Shown: positions 9,771-23,550, numbered from the stretch's first letter. The stretch is 64,000 bases of DNA from Hygrocybe punicea (GCA_963556145.1 OY744462.1:6696001-6760000); one strand, 5' to 3'. A program made the numbers and translations. Notes: generated by a model not told the origin, from the sequence alone.

Positions 9771-11255
9771 CTAATCCAGGTGCCTCCGCTTCCCATTTGC
9801 CCTGTCAATGCATTTTTGTTCTGCCCTAATCTCCTTCAGCAAAAATAAAGCATTTCCCAATGTCATTTTGAAGTCGGTTACAAGTTCCTGGCTACTGATC
9901 AGTAAGATGTCGTCAATGTTGTAGAAATCGGCATCGGTGAATGCATTGATATATCGGGTGAGTAAACGATGATGGTGTTGCACATTGAGAGCCTGAAGGA
10001 ATGTTGATATCGCTGGGTAAATGCTTGGCGCAGCGCCATCGGGTGGATCACTGGAGGGCAAGTTGTCAGGCACTGGCATGGTGGACGGTACAACTTTTGC
10101 CGGAGATGCTGGCATCCCACTCGTCCCACTCCAAGCATTTGCCATCATGAATGGCCAAGCCCAAGGAGGTGGGCACATTTCATTTGAAGGTGTTGGTGGT
10201 GAAGGTTGAGAATCGATGCTCAATTTGCGACTGGTATGACCTGAGAAATCTGCGAAGAGTTCACTCTTCAGAGGGCTATGTAGCGTGACACCGTGTGTGC
10301 CGGAAGCCTATGGTGGTCAGAGCCAATGAGAAGACAAGGATCAAGAGAATACTTACCAGAGCAACTGCCCAGCCCCATCGTTGTCCAAATGTCATGGCAA
10401 TGTGGACGCCATGTCGATTGATCTTGCAGAACATGCTGGGTCCACATTTTTGACATTCAGAGAGCTTCTTGTCGAGCTGGGCCATGCACATCTTCTCTCG
10501 TTCTGCAATCCCACCATCTTGTTCCGCATCACTTACATCGTTGCTGTCCAGGTCAAGTAAAATGGGCTGCGATTTTTTTCCCTTGCCGGTTGTAGTGCTG
10601 GTGGTTTTGCTGCGAGCACGTAAGGAAGCCAGATACTAGGAGCCATGCAGCATTAGTAACCAAAGCAATGCATTGTAGATCCATACCTGTTCAGGAACAA
10701 TGATTGAGACGGAGACAGGTGCAGCTTTTGCAGCTTTAGACTTCTTCGCATGTGCGCCAATGACATCCTCAATCAAACCCGACCAGTCATCCTCCGAGGC
10801 CAAACTTATAGCCAAAGACTTGACGGTTGCCGTTGAGAGCTTGTACGAAATTGTTGGCTTGCGTGCCAGTGAGAGGCATCCAAGAGCTTCATATATAATC
10901 TCCAAAGCATCCACTAGGCTATCAGTCACAGACATATTGTGATGCTGAGCACCCAAGTCAGTCGGAATGAGAATGGAGAACTCTGAAAACATAGCATTAT
11001 CAGTTTTCATGGAGGACTCAGATGTGGGGACTCACTTAGCACCCCAGCTGGCTTGTTTTCTTCCTTGGGATCAGGAGAAGGGGCACTCTTCGAAGGCTGT
11101 CCACGCTTTCTGGTGAAAGCAGGTGGTAACTGCGATGTAACACTAGCATCGGATAAGTAATTAGCATCATCTTGGGGTGATTCGGCAGGTGAGTCAGTAG
11201 CATCAATAGTTGCTGCCTTAGCAGCCGAGATTTTGGGTTTGGCAACCTTGCGCTT
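9771..11255 (-). CDS. Repeat-family accessory protein (beta-grasp-like plus helical C-terminus), partial
   Basis: Exons at about 11255-11037, 11010-10690, 10632-10350 and 10223-9771 read on the minus strand. The N-terminus is lost in the assembly gap. Visible parts are a Lys/Ser/Pro-rich disordered segment, a ~95-residue region ending in SEDDWSGLIEDV that resembles a beta-grasp fold, a Cys/His segment with KCGPSMFC, a Pro/Gly-rich linker, and a C-terminal helical, SAM-like region (residues around FTDADFYNIDDILL). The same order occurs in the gene at 25553-27443, so the two are paralogues. The family recurs near transposons in mushrooms, as I recall it. Its function is unknown. Exon borders are approximate. 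Confidence 0.6.
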
Positions 11256-11355
11256 NNNNNNNNNNNNNNNNNNNNNNNNNNNNNNNNNNNNNNNNNNNNN
11301 NNNNNNNNNNNNNNNNNNNNNNNNNNNNNNNNNNNNNNNNNNNNNNNNNNNNNNN
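11256..11355. other. Assembly gap (100 N)
   Basis: Exactly 100 undetermined bases, the usual scaffold-gap filler. It separates the accessory-protein gene from the Helitron remnant, so their adjacency and true distance are not established. Confidence 0.99.
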
Positions 11356-11496
11356 CTGAAAAATTTAAGTTGCTTAAAAAATGTCAAGGGCTTGCTTAAT
11401 ATTCTGGAGGCTCCAGGTGTAACAAGAGTTGAAAGAAAAAAAGTTACAGAAAAGATTCGATAATTTAAAGGTCCTGTTCTAGACTACCAATGTAAT

Positions 11497-14400
11497 ATGA
11501 TTTGTGACATCTGTCGTAGCTGTATTAGAAAGGGAAATGTCCCTAAGCTTGCTCTAGCAAGAGGGCTATGGTTGGGTTGTATTCCAAAGGAACTTTCTGA
11601 GCTTCAGTTTGTTGAAAAATTGCTGGTAGCTCGTGTGCACCACAACTGTTGTTTTGTGAGAGTGTCTTCAGGTATGAGGAAAATGACATCACATGTTGTT
11701 GCATTTCAGTCACCAATGCCTAAGATATATCAGGCACTGCCACCTGCTATTGATGACCTTGATGAAGTCTTAGCTATTTTGTTCACTGGTCCTTGTAAAC
11801 CAACAGAAAAAGACTTTGAACGAACACCTTTGTTGGTAAGGAGAAATTATGTTGCAAGGGCACTTGAATGGCTAAAGGTGAACCACATGGATTATCATGA
11901 TTTGAATATATCCTATGAAAATCTTGCAGGATATCCTGAGAATGGCCCACCTGTTTCTGTTGAATATCGTCATAGTAATACAAACAAAGTACCTGAGGGA
12001 ACAAGTGTATTTGACAATGAACCTGAAGATGGAACCAAAGATGGAGACTGTCCATTTGTTGTTCATGGGCTGACAGGAGAAGATCTGGACACTAAGACAA
12101 CCAACTCACTCAAAGGAATTGCACTTAAACATCTTAACAGTGGTGGTAAGATGTTGGCAATTGGCCATTCATCCCAATATGAGTCTATTTACAAGAATCC
12201 AGATCTTTATCCACAAATGTTCCCCTGGTTGTTTCCATATGGGCTTGGTGGTGTTGGTTCAACATTATTGTCTGATGCTGAACATAATGACATCTTCTAA
12301 TGTATCATGATAAACAATTTCAGACTGATATATACTTTCCATTTGTTGCTTTCAGCCATGCTCAAGTAAAGGCAGGCACAACTGGTGGATTCTTGCTTGC
12401 GGATAAAGCCAAATTCCATGATGTAACAAATCGTTTGTTAAATGTAAACCAAAATGTTTTGACCACATTGGCCAAGAGGTTATCAGATGGAGAAGTGGTA
12501 AAACCAACTACTCAAGAAGAGAAAGATTGTTATCAGGTTGTTAGAGACTTAGATCATGTAGCAGGCAAGGTCAGTGGATCTACCACAAGTAAGAAATTCA
12601 TGAGAAATGAAATTTGGTCTTTGATTTCACATAGTGGAGCTCCTTCATGGTATATTACTTTATCACCAGCAGATGTTAAGCATCCAATTTGTTTGTACTA
12701 TGCTGATACAAAGGAAAGATTTGATCCAAAAATTAGGTCAAGTGATGAGAGAATGCATCTCATTGCAAGGAATCCTGTTGCTGGAGCACGATTCTTCCAT
12801 TTTATGGTTAATCTGTTCATTAAACATGTTTTGGGTGAGGGTGCTGATCATCCAGGAATATATGGTGATACTTCAGCTTACTATGGTACAGTTGAGCAAC
12901 AAGGTCGCCTCACACTACACCTTCATATGTTGATTTGGATTCGTGGCTGCTTGACACCCCAAGAGATAAGAAAACATATATTAGACCCCTCTTTAGATTT
13001 CCAAAGAAAGATTGTTGAGTATCTGGAGAGTACACATGTAGGTGAATTCCTGACTGGAAATCAAGTTGATGTGTTAAAACACATTGAGAAAGCTTCACAA
13101 TTACCTGACTAGACACTGCCTGAAATACCTCCAAAGCCCTGTTTGGTTGTATGTGGCAAGTGTCACAAGTGTAAGGCGTTAATTTTGTGGAAAGATAAGT
13201 TCAAGCTGGTGGTTGATGATCTTTTAGCCAAATCTAATATACATTACTGTTCCACAAATATGAATCAAGATGGGTCTCAGAATAAATCACGCCAGTATGT
13301 TGGATGCATGAATAATAAGTGGGGGAAGTGTAAAGCTCGCTTTCCCTGACCTTTATTCAGCCAAACTGAAGTAGATCTTGAAACTGGTGCCCTTAATATG
13401 AAGAAGGCTGAACCAATGTTAAATACTGTAACTCCTCTCCTGACATATTTGGTTCGTTCAAACACTGATGTAACATCACTAAAATCAGGTACTGCAATAA
13501 AAGGGGTGATTCTTTATGTTTCTGACTATATAACCAAGATTTCTCTAAAAACTCATGTTATTTTTGATACAGTTAAGGCAATGATTCAAAAAACAGTGAG
13601 ATGATTGGAGGGAGTGAAACACAAAAGGAAAAAGCACGCAAACTCATCACAAAAATTATAAACAATCTGAGTGCAAAGATGGAAATTGGGTCACCAATGG
13701 CTTGTATGTATCTTTTACGCAATCCTGACCACTACACAAACCATAAATTTGCTTCATTCTATTGGCAGAGTTATGCTCATGAAGCACGACAGATCTGGAA
13801 TCCAGAGCCTATTGAAGGCCATGTAGAAAAGGTAGCATTGATTAAACATAGAGGATGCATTATTGGTCTGTCCCCAGTTCATGATTACATATATAGACCT
13901 TGTGAACTGGAGAACATGTGCTTGTATGATTGGATAAGTTGATGTGAACGTGAAAAGTGTCCTAAACCAAAATTGGGTAAAAAATCCAAAAATGAAACTC
14001 TTCATTGTGATGCTGAAGAAAGTTATGAAATATCTTTTGCCTCTCAATATAATGTTGAATATGATGCAGAAAGCCAACATAATGACCACTCTGAAAATAT
14101 AAAAGATGATGAATCTGGTAAACTTGATGATGCAGCACCAACATTAGATATCAATAGTAAGACAACTTTTCCTTCAGGTTTGTTTTCATTTCTTGATAAT
14201 CATCCTCTTCATAGTTCACATGCAACAAGGTGTGTGCATGAGAGTAGTGCAAGAATTCCCAATTTTATTGGGGCAACTTTACCACAATGTGACAAAGGTG
14301 ACCGTGAGTACTACTGCTCAGTAATGCTTGTGTTGTTTAGACCATGGCGCTCTGGTTTTGACTTGAAAACTAAAGATGAATCCTGGGATGAGTCTTTTTT

Positions 14401-16810
14401 GTCATACAATTTTACTTTGAAACACAAAGAACTTATGGACAATTTCAATATAAGATATGAATGTCTCAATGCTTGTGATGACTTTCATGCTCAACTTCGC
14501 AAGGGTTCAGTTGTTCTGCCAAGTTGGATTAATGCTGCTGTTATATCTAATCATGATGATGAACTTGAGCAAGATGGTTGTGATCCTCTATTTGATGACA
14601 CATCTTTACAGGTAGATGAAGTGACTGATGCTGAATTTAAGGAAACTGGCAGGCGAGAGAAGAAACGTCAACTTGATATGGCAATTATACGATCTATAAT
14701 ATCTCACACTGGTTGGACAGATACTCTATCTGTGAAGACTCCAGTTTCTGAGCCTCACCCACCAAAGATTATACAGAATGGTAGTCAGTGGAAAGCTGTT
14801 GTGCAAAAGAAACGACAAGACATACTTGAACATCGTGCAGAGAGCTTAACATGTCTTGTCAACAGTGGATCACTTTCACGTGCATCTTTGAGCCAAAATA
14901 ATGTTCAGATTGTTGATAAAACATATCTTCAAAGAATTCGTCAATCTAGCAAGTCAAAATTGGCTATAAAAAGTGTTGTTGGGGATTTTCATTTAAACAA
15001 AGAACAAGAAAGAGCATTTTGCATTGTTGCACATCATGCATCTAATGATTATTCAGATCAGCTAAAAATGCACATTGGTGGAATGGGTGGTACAGGAAAA
15101 ACCCAGGTATTAAAAGCATTAGTGAAGTTTTTTGAGATGAAAAATGAAAGTCACCGCTTTGTTATTGTAGCTCCTACTGGAACTGCAGCAGATTTGTTGG
15201 CAGGTTCTACACATCATTATATGTTTGGATTGAATGAGAAAAATGAGGAGCATATATCAAATAATCAACTTGCTCAGTTAAGGTCACGGTTGCAGGGTGT
15301 TGATTACATATTTTTTGATGAAGTTTCAATGTTGTCTTGTTGTGATATGTATCAGATTAGTGTGAGAATGGCAAAGATATTCAATGAAAGTGAGCAGCCT
15401 TGGGGTGGATTAAACATGATCTTTGCTGGAGATTTTGCTCAATTGCCTCCTGCAATTGGATATGAACATTCTTCTCTTTATAGCAGAACTGTTGGATCAT
15501 CATCCACTAGCCATTTTGATCAAGAAGCTACAATTGGAAAAGCTCTTTGGCACCAAGTTACAACTGTTGTGATATTACGAGAAAATATGAGACAAAGGCT
15601 TCAAACAAAACAAGATGCACAATTAAAAACTGCTCTAACAAATATGTGATATAAAGCTTGTACTCCAGAAGATATTGTATTTTTGAGAACAAGAATTTCA
15701 AGTAATTTACCTGGTCATTGGTCAGTGAAGGATAAAGAGTTTAGACAAGTATCAATAATCACTGCTTTGAATATTCACAAAGATGAAATTAATCGCCTGG
15801 GTTCACTGAGGTTCTCCAGAGAGACTGATCAGCCATTAGTGGATTTCTTTTCTGATGATTCAATGAGTTCTCAAGACAGGAAAAAAAGCAAACATTCACA
15901 TTCTTCTACCTTTAAATGTCATATACTATCTGATAGTGTTCAGGAAGCTCTGTGGAATCAACCAACAAGTTCAAACTCAAAATGTATACCTGGAAAACTT
16001 TCATTGTGTGTTGGAATGCCTATTATGATTCATAATAATAGTGCAACAGAGCTGTGTATTACTCGGGGACAGGAAGGAATAGTGCATTGCTGGCAGTCAG
16101 CAACAGGTTTGCAAGACCAGAGAATACTAGACACTTTATTTGTACAGTTACTTAATCCTCCACAAACTGTCAAATTGGATGGGCTTCCTGAGAATGTTGT
16201 ACCAATCACAAGAACAAGTGTCACTGTAGACTGTGGACTGCCAGATGATACTTTCATGACCATATCTCGCAGTCAGGTGGAGGTTCTTCCCAATTTTTCC
16301 ATGACAGACTACTCTTCACAAGGAAAAACAAGGCCTTACAACCCAGTAGATCTTACAGTAATAACAGCTCCTCTCATCATTCATATTACACCGCTTTGTC
16401 ATGTAGTGCTTCTGCTTCAGGCACTGTCATATTGCAAGGTTTTGATGCAAGAAAGATCACAGGAGGGGCATCTGGTGCATTACGTCAGGAATTCCGTGAG
16501 CTGGAAATTCTGGATGAAATTGTTCATTTGAGATTTGAAGGCAAATTATCAAAGACCATTACTGGAGATTGCAGAAATACACTAATTGATTCCTTTAGAC
16601 AGTGGAAGGGAGAAAACTATGTTCCTGCAAATGTTCACAAAGCTATCCGTTGGAATAAGTCTGATAAATTTGTATTTGCATCATTTGAAAATGATATTCC
16701 CTTGCAAATACTTCATAAAAAACAGGGAATCCAGAGAGCTGTTGCTCTTAAAAAACAATGTGCCTGCAGAAGGAAGTTCTCCTGTAAAATTGGATCAGAC
16801 AATTGTTGTT
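11497..16810 (+). pseudogene. Helitron Rep-helicase protein, broken by stops and frameshifts
   Basis: The Rep part shows the two-histidine motif (GRLTLHLHMLIW, near 12910) and a two-tyrosine motif (YVSDYITK, near 13520). The PIF1-like helicase shows Walker A (GMGGTGKT, near 15085), Walker B (FFDEVSM, near 15315), GDFAQLPP, and the C-terminal YYTALS segment. Damage includes a frame change near 12290, in-frame stops at about 13110, 13347, 13940 and 15647, a frame change near 13600, and frame changes near 16360 and 16770. These defects are separate point lesions in an otherwise recognisable protein, which suggests a fairly young loss of function. Confidence 0.88.
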
Positions 16811-17695
16811 AAGAGAAAAATCAGTGGTTCTCAAGTGGCACCACAGAGGAAGAAAATTAAGACACATCATGCCACTGAAAATTCTCAGATGTCCCTTATG
16901 AATATCCCTAGTGGTATACTGTGGAGTAATAACAGCTGTGCATATGACTCTATAATATCTATATTTTATGCTATTTGGCTGGATGATAGAATTGCTTGGT
17001 CTAATTGTTTCAGATCTCTAAATGCTCAATTTCTTGATGTCTTGGCTGAGGGATTTTCAAAAAATTCTAATGGTGAATGCTCTCTAGAAGAAGTACGTGA
17101 TCATACATGTCATTGTCTACTTCAGTGTTCACCTAATAACTTTCCCTGGGGAAGAATGACCAGTGTTCATGTGATATTAGACACTTTGTTACAAACTGAA
17201 ATTCCCATTCTTTCCTCTTGTATTTCTTGCCCTCAACGTCATCCTGTGTCCAGACAGCAAGAAGCAGCACATAACTGCCATGTAGATGTTGGAAGAATTG
17301 ACTTTGAATCTATTCAGAATGAAATTGATCTCTTTGTAATTTCTCTTGCTTCAAAATGTACAGTCTGCAATGACTTCCTACTTCGAAAATTTAGTTTTGT
17401 AAATTCTCCTCAGTTACTTGCCTTTGGTGTATCTGCTTCTACTACCATTGTGGACCATATCTTGGCAGTACCAGTTGAAGGGCAAATAGAACCAAAACAG
17501 TATTGTCTCAAAGGCATCATATATCATGGAAGTGATCACTTCACTTCTCGTATCATCAGCTCAGCTGGTTATGTTTGGTTTCATGATGGAATTGTCACAG
17601 GAAGATCAATGGAATATGAAGGAATGTTAGAAGATGTCAATTTAACTGTTTGCAGGTCCAAACAATTATGTGTTTTAATATATCTTCTTGGGTAG
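16811..17695 (+). pseudogene. C-terminal cysteine-protease-like (USP/UCH-like) domain of the Helitron
   Basis: Downstream of the helicase the frame continues for about 290 residues. A Cys box NNSCAYDS (Cys codon at 16937) is followed by Trp/aromatic-rich helices, CxxC-type pairs (SSCISCP, SKCTVC) and a His segment YHGSDHFTS (His codon at 17537) followed by WFHDG. This order, Cys near the start and His-containing strand near the end, fits ubiquitin-specific-type peptidases. The peptidase assignment is inference from motif layout. Because the protein upstream is broken, this part is unlikely to be made from this copy. Confidence 0.55.
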
Positions 17696-17962
17696 GTAAT
17701 TTTCTTGATTCACTTATATGCTCCCTTTCTTGCATGTAAGTTTGAGGGACTCGGATATGCCATGCAAAGCAACAGCCCTCTAGCACAAGTTTCAGTTGCT
17801 CACTGAATTTCTAGAGATTAGAAACACTGGATTTTGTATATAAAGCATTGAATATGTATTGGTCGTACAAAAAAAAAAGATACATGGTGGTCACTGCAAT
17901 CACTCCTCATCTGAATCATCCACTCCATCAGTAACAAACCTTGGCAGAACCAATGCAAGAGC

Positions 17963-20758
17963 TCAATCGATTAAACCCCACTTCCTTCGTCCTTCCACCC
18001 GACCCACACTTGACTTGACATTCCTCAAGTCTGTGACGAGCATTGCACCACAGGATTTGTAAGAAACACACTTGAGTGCTGCATCCTCCCCATTGGTCTT
18101 GAATGGGGTGATGACAGCTAAGAGCAGATCTTTGCCTTGTAAGATGCCCCAGAAATTATCCTGCCCTGGGGCAAACTCGAGGATCTTCTCCAGAATGCCA
18201 TAGTCAAGAGTCTTCACAATTAAATCAGATGTTCCCTTGTAGGTAATTTCATACTGTGCAATGTCCGTGACTCAATGCAATATGCATAGAAATAAATCAG
18301 AATACGCACTCGAATGCAAGAATTATCATGGAGTTGAGGCTCTCGGCTTTTTTGTATCACAAAAAATGTTCTGATTGAATCACCACCTCCCAGGATTTGT
18401 AATTTGCCCCATAATGGTAGATGAACAGGGAGACGGTGCATGACTTCGGTCCGATGTTGGCCAATGAGTACTGCAAGGTATGCAGCAATCCTGGTCTTGA
18501 GATCCTGATCCAAAATGTGCTGTGGATGATAGGGCAATCGCACGGCAATCCCTTGATCTTTGATATCATTTGGTTGTTAGCTTGATGGGGTGGATGGAAT
18601 TGATCACATACAATCTATATGTGTAAATTCAGTCCACGTGAGGCCACTTGCATTTGCATTTGCAGAGCCTGCTAGTGAAAGTTCTTCATCCAAATCGTAT
18701 TTAACACTGAGTTGTGAAAGGTAAGCAACTTGAAGATTCTGTTTATTCAAATTGCTCCATGGTTTGACATGGGATCACAATGCCGATTGAACCGCGCCAC
18801 AGAAATGTTCCATATAGAAAACCCATGTCATCCATACTGGACCACAGTATCGAATGTTCTATGCAATGTGCAGGAGGCTGTGGATTGTGACAGTGCATAC
18901 TGGCAAGCGACTCTCTTTGTACTGGTAATAATATCTGCAATCCGTATGAATTGTAATGTTGCGCAGTTGAGAATATAAGATTTGTTCACTCACTTTTCAT
19001 AAAGTTCAACCCACTTGATGATCGCTCTCTCCAACTTGTCGATCTCTACATGTGTAATCTCATACTTCAGCGTCATCTTCATGATGTCGACAAGCATGCA
19101 CAGATGGTTATAATACTTCTCATGCTGGAAACGACCTTGAAGAACGATTGGTGCGACGTACATGAACCAAAAACCCCAAGACTCCACAGTGAACATTGAA
19201 TGATCTTGTGCAATATTCCCAAGAGCACGGACAAATGCTGCTGGGATGCTCTTCACAGCTGCTGCTGTCTCCTCACCGATGATTTCCCATGTGTCGGCAG
19301 AAATCTCATAATCTTTGTCACCCAAATCAATGCCCTTGAAGATTCCCATCCACAAATATGTGAGGTTTGGAATGACGTTTTCACATAGAATATGTGCCCA
19401 ATCCCATGCAGCACACTGCGCATGATCGAGTGACTTGACACAAGTGAGGGCAGGCAACTCATGGATGCCATGATACATGGATATATTATCGTGTTCCTGG
19501 TTTGTTTTTGCATTGTTCATTCAGCGTAAGATGGTCTCGAAATCAGAATGATGACGCAGTATAAGTCCACAAGGATCAACAGATGGTCTTGTCTGGTGAG
19601 GGACATCTGGGGTTCTCAGCGGTAAATGATAGATTGTCGCACCTCCTGTCACATCGCATACACCCTTGATCTTGCAGGAACAGCAAGGACAGTACCCATT
19701 GTGTCCTTTAATCCCCAGCATCTTGTTCATTGCAACCATATCTCCATTTTCGAGGATCAGGTACACATGTAAATCGAAGTGATTCTGCTCAATTGCATTG
19801 AAAGTACAGATGCCAAAGGCAAGTTCAGCCTGCTCGTCATCAAGTGGGGCTAAGAATGATGCAATATCTTTTGGTCAATCAGGGATAATGCTGACACAGA
19901 TCAAGTGTGGAAGATAAATATGAATTTGTAGTGGTATGTTGAAAATTTGGAGTAGAATCGGTGTCGCTGAGGGCCCAGTTTTGCGGCGTTTGAAGAGAAG
20001 AACACAATCAGTACAGACTGATAATGCGACGTCATGTTTCCTGCAGAAGTATGTGTAGGGCCGTTCCATGCCATCGATAGTGACCTTTGTGTGCAACAAC
20101 TTTCGATAGTGTTGACTATCAAAGACGTCACGAATCCGATCATCCGAAAACACATATGAGTGACGATACAATAGCCTTGTGATCATCTTTTCATTTTCGA
20201 AGAACGCTTGGAGCTGAGGAATTAAAGGAAGATATTGAAATATTCAGCATGGATGGTGGCTGCATGCATAGCGTGGTTCTTTGCAGAAGGGACACTCTTC
20301 GTGATACTTGTACTTCCCTGTGTAGGCAATACAAGAATTGATACAGCAGTCATAATTGACAGGTTTGATACCTGATAGAAGAGCCATATGATGTAATATG
20401 ACCCATTCAGAGTCGAGCGACATCTTGTGTGAAAAAGTATGACGAAGTTGATTGAATGTCATTTTAGTCATGTCACTCATTATCCTCAACTTGAATGCAC
20501 GGATATTGTCGTGGTCTCCATCAGTTAAAATGCTGTTTCCTGTAGCAAATCAATTAGAAAATACGAAGATGAATTAAACATGTCAAATTCACGAATTTTC
20601 CATAACTCTTCATCCCTCTCAGGGCCAAAGTAATCCTCTAGGTACTCACACATCTCCTCAAGTGTTCGGTGATCATCGTCACTCAAATCGCTCTCGTAGA
20701 TAACTGAATTAGGGTCAGAGTCGCTGGAATGAACAGTAGATTCAACATCGTCTTCCAT
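17963..20758 (-). pseudogene. Plavaka/Tnp2-type (CACTA superfamily) transposase remnant
   Basis: Minus-strand segments line up in the order of this basidiomycete family. They are an acidic N-terminal piece (20758-20525), a segment with LSGIKPVNYDCCINSC and CPFCKEPRY (20489-20244), TGPSATPILLQ (near 19970), GDMVAMNKMLGIKGHNGYCP with paired cysteines (near 19700), a helical segment with SWGFWFMYVAP (19520-18990), and a C-terminal piece with DLKTRIAAYL and LWGKLQILGGGDS (18540-18380). In-frame stops break it, for example after CVSIIPD near 19875 and between the segments near 19520. The CACTA-type ends were not located. Confidence 0.75.
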
Positions 20759-20949
20759 GATGTCGTGAATGAGGATTTCATGATCAACATCATGGAGCTT
20801 GAGGGTTGCAGCTTCTGGCCATCATGAACAATGAAGTGGGTGTTCATGACCTTGGAGTAGGGACTTAGGAGAAATTTCTGATCAACCAAAATCACATGAC
20901 CTCAGAACAGCACTGGCACATCTTACAGTTTGTCAACGTCTTGACCACC

Positions 20950-21920
20950 ATGCCTCAGCAAAAGAAAACGAAGAGGGACAAGCCTGTCAACAAGCTTGAT
21001 GCTGTCAGATCAAATATAACAGAATTGGACCATGAATTACGCAAGGTTCAACGTGAGTTCTCATTGAAAATTTAACTTCAATTTCACTGGTCATTGTGGT
21101 CTTCTCAGGCAAGCAGGATGCTAGCCGACGAGTTCAGTCTTACAAGTCAAGATACAAACAGCTTATTCCAAGACCAAAAGGCACTCCTGGATGGTCACCA
21201 CCGAAAGGCTACAACTTACAAGATGTGATGTGTTTGACAGATAACAGACACAGATACAACTGTATTGCAGTAAGTAAGCTTCGTGGAATGCCTTCACTCC
21301 AATACAAATTCTATTCCAGGCCATCTCTCGGAAACTAACTCATAAATACCTGAACATCAACAAGACCTTGAAGGATCAGGATTCTGTGTTAGTTGAAAAA
21401 GTGATCCAGCTGGTGAGTCATCTTTGTTACATAGTAATTTGTCCTAATATGTGCTAAAATGTGTATCTAGGCACAAAAGAAGCATTGATACCTCCGTCAG
21501 TATGCTGCAGGGTGGCCAATCTGCAACTTCATTGGTCATTTTTTACGCAACCATGGTACAGCTATCAGATCTGCAAAGAAAAATAGGGTGGGTAATCTAT
21601 TCTACTTGTTGATCACGATTTCTTATCACTACAGTACCATAGCACCACGACTCAGAACTCTCTAGCGACGATTTGTGTGAGAGCAGCACGGATGCAGCAT
21701 CTTCAGATGAACAAAGTGGTAACAAGGAACAGGAGAGTGGTAATGGCAACTCAGAAGGCAACGAGGAGGAGGCTAGGTGGATTGAACAATGCCATAACAA
21801 GTCCAAGGTGATTGTTCTGTAAAAATGATCTTTGGACACTGATGGTGTAAAAATGCCCAGAGCAAATCCAATCCCAAAAAGAAATCTCATGCCAAAGCTC
21901 GCATTTCAACACAACAGAAG
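20950..21920 (+). pseudogene. Uncharacterised repeat-family protein gene, 5' part (interrupted)
   Basis: The reading starts MPQQKKTKRDK, followed by a Lys/Arg-rich coiled-coil-like segment, the family-typical LIPRPKG and GYNLQDVM motifs (exon near 21110-21260), an RKLTHKYLN... helix and a YLRQYAAGWP segment, then an acidic Ser/Glu tail. Several short introns interrupt it, and an in-frame TGA lies in QKKH-stop-YLRQ near 21487. I recognise this as a multi-copy Agaricomycete protein family with no known function. The exon ending CAACAGAAG is cut by a solo LTR. Its continuation is at 23551-24109 and 36999-37926. Confidence 0.65.
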
Positions 21921-23550
21921 TGTTACGGATCGCTTCTGCAGCGGGCTCCGGCAACAATCAACTTAACAGGGGATCGGTTTCCAGAGGAGAGAAGAGCAGT
22001 TTTCATTGTTGCTTACTACTAAGACAACACTGCCAAGAGGGGGGATTCATGGTACAATGTCATTGCGAACCGTGGGGGTTACCCAAGATAAGGGGGTCTG
22101 CCCCAAGAACCAGACTAAACGTAAGGAAAGGAAAAGAAGAAAAAGTCCGAACCAACAACAAGGACAGTAGATATAGTGAATGGACTTGAGGGGAGGTAAA
22201 TGGGAATCCAACCATGAAGCTACAACATGTCCAACTACACCATGTTTTCACCATGAGGCGGACATGAGGCGTCCTCATGTCGATGTTCTCGCAATCCAAC
22301 TGGAGGCCCAGGTGTCATTGAGGAATAGAGGGGGTCCGGATGACTCGGATGATTTGTAATCGGATCATGTGATGTGCAGAATTGCCTATTCGGGGTCTAC
22401 ACTTGCTGTAATGGGCAAATGCACAGTCTGGCAAGTGCGGTGCACGGTCGGGTCGAAGAGGGGTATCGTCCAGTGTGGGATTGGTGAAGGGAGTGTCTTG
22501 AGGTCGTGTGGATATAGCGACAAGGTTGGTGGTATGAAAGAAAATAAAGGAATGTATGGAGGAAAAACCAACTAAGACAGTGGGCTAGTCGAGGTCAGAC
22601 ATGTGAACAGCATAAGCTGTACCGGATGACGATGTCTGTGTCAATGACGTATCGAGGGGTGATGTCTTGTCCTGTGTGTAGAACAACGTGGTCCAACTGA
22701 TGTCGGTATTCGTCCAAGAAAGGGTATCATTGTAAATGAGTGTGGGAGGTATCAAGATTATAGATGGAAAAGGATAAATGAACGTGGGTCCAGGTTTCGA
22801 GTCATGGGCACAGGTGACAAGCTGTGGGAACAAGTCATCGGGTACTGCAATGAAGCGATGTCGTGCGAACAATATGCGATAGGGGTTGGTTCACTGTTTG
22901 GGAAGTCGTATGGTCTGTGGTCGAAGTCCAAAAGAGTATGCTCCGGCAATGGTCGGATTAGAGAGAACAGTGAAATGTCTTGTGATCGGGGATTGTTCGG
23001 AGTTCAGATGCAGGTGAGGAATGTCATCGGATCGTCAGGGAGGATAATGGTAGACACAGGGTATGAATATGGAAACCAAATATCCAGGAATGGCAATTGT
23101 CAATTACGTGTCGGTATACTGTCGAGGCGGATGTCGGTTTCATCAATGAAGGAAGGTTGCCTTTTCCAGAGGCAAATCATGACAATGTAGAAACCGATCA
23201 GGAAGGTGATCGCTATGGCACCAATGATCATTACAGTTATGAACTGTTTGGTGAGGATAGCCATTGTGCGTTGGTTTGGGAAGACAGTATGTTGTACAGC
23301 GAAGACAATGAAAGTGACGTCCATTGGCAAGGCGACTATTCAGTTACAGCAAGGTAACGTGGGGATGTGTCCATGGTCGGTCTGGATTGTTCTAGAAGAA
23401 GAAAGGATAAAAAGAGAACAAGGACAAGAATAAACAATGATGTCCAAAAGAAGACAAAAGGTAAAAGGAAATGAAAAAGGAAGGTAAAGTGGAATCGTCA
23501 TCGTGGGTAGTGGAGTCGGAATTGGAGTTGCGGAGTTGAAAAATGTAACA
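21921..23550 (+). mobile_element. Solo LTR (1630 bp), plus orientation
   Basis: It starts TGTTACGG and ends TGTAACA, with identical 5-bp AGAAG duplications at 21916-21920 and 23551-23555. TG...CA ends, a 5-bp duplication and no internal region indicate a solo LTR left by LTR-LTR recombination. A second copy in reverse orientation lies at 34996-36662. Long ORFs inside do not correspond to known proteins. Confidence 0.85.

Larger units (their letters stand above)
11356..17695 (+). mobile_element. Decayed Helitron (rolling-circle transposon)
   Basis: A near-continuous coding stretch holds, in order, a DUF6570-like N-terminal domain (11497-12300), a Helitron Rep domain (12300-13600), a PIF1-type helicase (14990-16450) and a protease-like domain (16880-17690). 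Helitrons replicate by rolling circle, using Rep to nick and the helicase to unwind. Terminal features (5' TC, 3' hairpin plus CTRR) were not identified with confidence, so the limits given are those of coding remains and the gap. Several stops and frameshifts show the copy is dead. Confidence 0.85.
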
